DNA of 24,729 nt from Acidimicrobiia bacterium. Lineage in GTDB: Bacteria > Actinomycetota > Acidimicrobiia > Spongiisociales > JAHEDJ01. Made by a program: the position numbers and the translations under genes. The DNA is taken from positions 1 through 24,729 of the forward strand of contig JAUVQS010000005.1 of NCBI GenBank assembly GCA_030598025.1. Reading direction: 5' to 3'. How positions within the stretch are numbered: the first letter of the stretch is position 1; each line of letters starts with the position of its first letter. Positions 23,638-24,729 of the stretch are shown here, piece after piece. The notes beneath the pieces were generated by a model, which made no database searches, had not been told where the DNA came from, and was given only the letters and a program-made list of their open reading frames with translations.

Positions 23638-24624
23638 TCAAGTCTCCTGGAAGCTCGGGTTCGGCCGGCAAACCGGCCAAACATCTGGATTGACGAGATG
23701 GGCTGGGCGTTCGCCGCGCAGAACTTGAAGTGCCTGGGCGACGGCGCTCTCGTACAGCCGTTCCTTGCCCGCCGCCGTAGCAGTCGCGATGTGCGGTGTC
23801 ACCACCACGTCGTCACGCTGGAGGATGGGGTGGTCCGGCGGGAGCGGCTCCGGGTTGGTCACGTCCAGTCCGGCGCCGAAGAGGTGTCCCCGCTCGAGCG
23901 CATCCAATAGCGCGGCGTGATCGACTAACCCACCGCGCGCAGTGTTGATGAGGATCGAGCCGGGCTTCATCATTCGAAGTGCCTCGGCGTCGATCAAATG
24001 ACGGGTCCGGTCGGTAAGGGGAACGTGAAGCGAGATCACGTCCGCTTGCACGAAGAGATCGGAGAGCGAGTCCACGAAGTCGAGATTGAGCTCGGTTGAG
24101 GCGGGGACGAACGGGTCGTAGCCGACCGCGATCATGCCGAGTCCCTCGGCCATTCGCGCAACCGCCCGGCCAATCCTCCCGGCCCCAACGATCCCGATCC
24201 GGCGGCCGGCCAGTTCCACGCCGCGGTGTGAGGCGAAGAAGTCACGGCCACCTCCCCGCAACGCGACCTGAGCTTGCGCAATTCGCTTCGCCACAGACAA
24301 GAGAAGGGCGATGGTATGTTCCGCAGTCGACGCGGTCGGGGCATCCGGTGTGTTGCAGACTGCGATCCCTCGGTCCGTTGCCGCTTGTACTCGAACCTTG
24401 TCGTACCCGATCCCAGTACGAGCAATCACCCGAAGGCCGGGGGCGAGATCCATGGCGGCGGCATCGTAGGTCACCAGGGACGATGCAATCACTGCTTCTG
24501 CACCTGAGACGACCGACAGGAGGTAGTCGGGAGTGGCCGTGCCCGGTCCGAGCACCTCCGCCACTCCCTCGAGTTTGGCGGCGACGTGATCGGGGACTTC
24601 CCTCTCGAACCAGATCCGGAACAT
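23638..24624 (-). CDS. D-isomer-specific 2-hydroxyacid dehydrogenase, first gene of the iol operon
   Basis: A 328-aa member of the phosphoglycerate/glyoxylate/hydroxypyruvate reductase family. It has the Rossmann motif GAGRIG (147-152), and the catalytic triad Arg230 (NTARGG), Glu259 (DVTNPEP) and His278 (TPHIA). It lacks the C-terminal ACT domain of classical SerA, so a general 2-hydroxyacid/2-keto acid role is more likely than serine synthesis. The ATG at 24624 is set by GGAGGG six nt upstream; the frame extends to 24696 but crosses the promoter. It is the first gene after a putative operator/promoter and only 3 nt from the next gene. A link with the HpaI-type aldolase and aldehyde dehydrogenase is plausible but inferred. 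Confidence 0.87.
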   Translation of the reverse strand: MFRIWFEREVPDHVAAKLEGVAEVLGPGTATPDYLLSVVSGAEAVIASSLVTYDAAAMDLAPGLRVIARTGIGYDKVRVQAATDRGIAVCNTPDAPTASTAEHTIALLLSVAKRIAQAQVALRGGGRDFFASHRGVELAGRRIGIVGAGRIGRAVARMAEGLGMIAVGYDPFVPASTELNLDFVDSLSDLFVQADVISLHVPLTDRTRHLIDAEALRMMKPGSILINTARGGLVDHAALLDALERGHLFGAGLDVTNPEPLPPDHPILQRDDVVVTPHIATATAAGKERLYESAVAQALQVLRGERPAHLVNPDVWPVCRPNPSFQET

Positions 24625-24664
24625 CCAAAGCCCTCCGAAACCACTTGACACCGGCCTGGCGCGG

Positions 24665-24695
24665 AGTATAGCGTTCGAATCATTGGAACGTTCCA
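24665..24695 (-). promoter_or_regulatory. Putative promoter and operator of the iol operon
   Basis: On the minus strand TATACT (24670-24665) is a good -10 candidate, 40 nt before the first ATG. TGGAACGTTCCA (24684-24695), a perfect 12-bp palindrome with central CpG, covers the expected -35 position; no TTGACA-like -35 is visible. A related half-site, CGAACGC (24677-24671), lies between the two, so GCGTTC and GAACGT also form a looser inverted repeat. Central-CpG palindromes are typical of LacI-family operators. Repression or activation of the operon by such a regulator is inferred; no regulator gene is in the window. Confidence 0.5.
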
Positions 24696-24729
24696 TGCTG
24701 CAGCACTGGAATTCTCGCCTCGAGTATGA

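Noticed and set aside
24695..24729. Possible start of a divergent plus-strand gene (ATG at 24695, reading MLQHWNSRLEY)
   Set aside because: Only 11 codons are visible, there is no Shine-Dalgarno, and no family can be recognised; sequence to the right is needed.

Overview
The window looks like chromosomal DNA of a high-GC Gram-positive bacterium of the phylum Actinomycetota. The evidence is the G/C-rich third codon positions, several GTG starts, a DUF222/HNH (13E12-repeat) gene, and a Gram-positive-type LexA box. A lineage near Acidimicrobiia is plausible (zinc-ribbon cyclase/ATPase, short-type glucan phosphorylase, TIR proteins of the SANPHLW type), but that placement is inference. No rRNA, tRNA, CRISPR array or complete insertion sequence was seen.

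Left part (1-8477) is ordinary chromosome. It holds an RlpA-like double-psi beta-barrel protein lacking a visible signal peptide, an alpha-glucan phosphorylase, and on the minus strand an AlaC-like aminotransferase preceded by a very large zinc-ribbon / class III cyclase / ATPase / TPR regulator. A siderophore-interacting FAD protein follows, divergent from the regulator. The aminotransferase ribosome-binding site sits inside a perfect 7-bp hairpin.

Middle part (8469-11404) is a small accessory island on the minus strand. A DUF222-HNH gene starts inside a perfect 18-bp palindrome that matches the Gram-positive SOS (LexA) box, 7 nt after a -10-like hexamer, so the transcript is probably leaderless and damage-inducible. 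Upstream of it is gene debris: a short TIR-domain relic, the C-terminal part of an unrecognised Cys-containing protein, an apparently truncated TIR-domain protein fused out of frame to that part, and a small uncharacterised ORF relic that a single-base indel would restore. This looks like a decayed TIR-based (possibly defence) module beside an SOS-controlled nuclease-like gene.

Right part (11405-24729) holds a DUF1232 protein, a plus-strand pair (MocA-type dehydrogenase, and an SDR with an 11-codon leader ORF), and one long minus-strand operon (24624 to 13813). The operon has nine genes with gaps of at most 13 nt or 4-nt ATGA overlaps: 2-hydroxyacid dehydrogenase, MocA oxidoreductase, aldehyde dehydrogenase, HpaI-type aldolase, IolD, IolC fused to a DUF2090 aldolase domain, IolB, IolG-like dehydrogenase, and SDR. 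Together they encode most of the inositol catabolic route: inositol oxidation, trione hydrolysis by IolD, isomerisation by IolB, and phosphorylation plus aldol cleavage by IolC-DUF2090. IolE (inosose dehydratase) and a CoA-acylating IolA/MmsA are not in the window. In their place is an unusual trio (HpaI aldolase, hydrolytic aldehyde dehydrogenase, 2-hydroxyacid dehydrogenase) that may form a side branch. A 12-bp palindrome with a central CpG, upstream of the first operon gene, is a good operator candidate.
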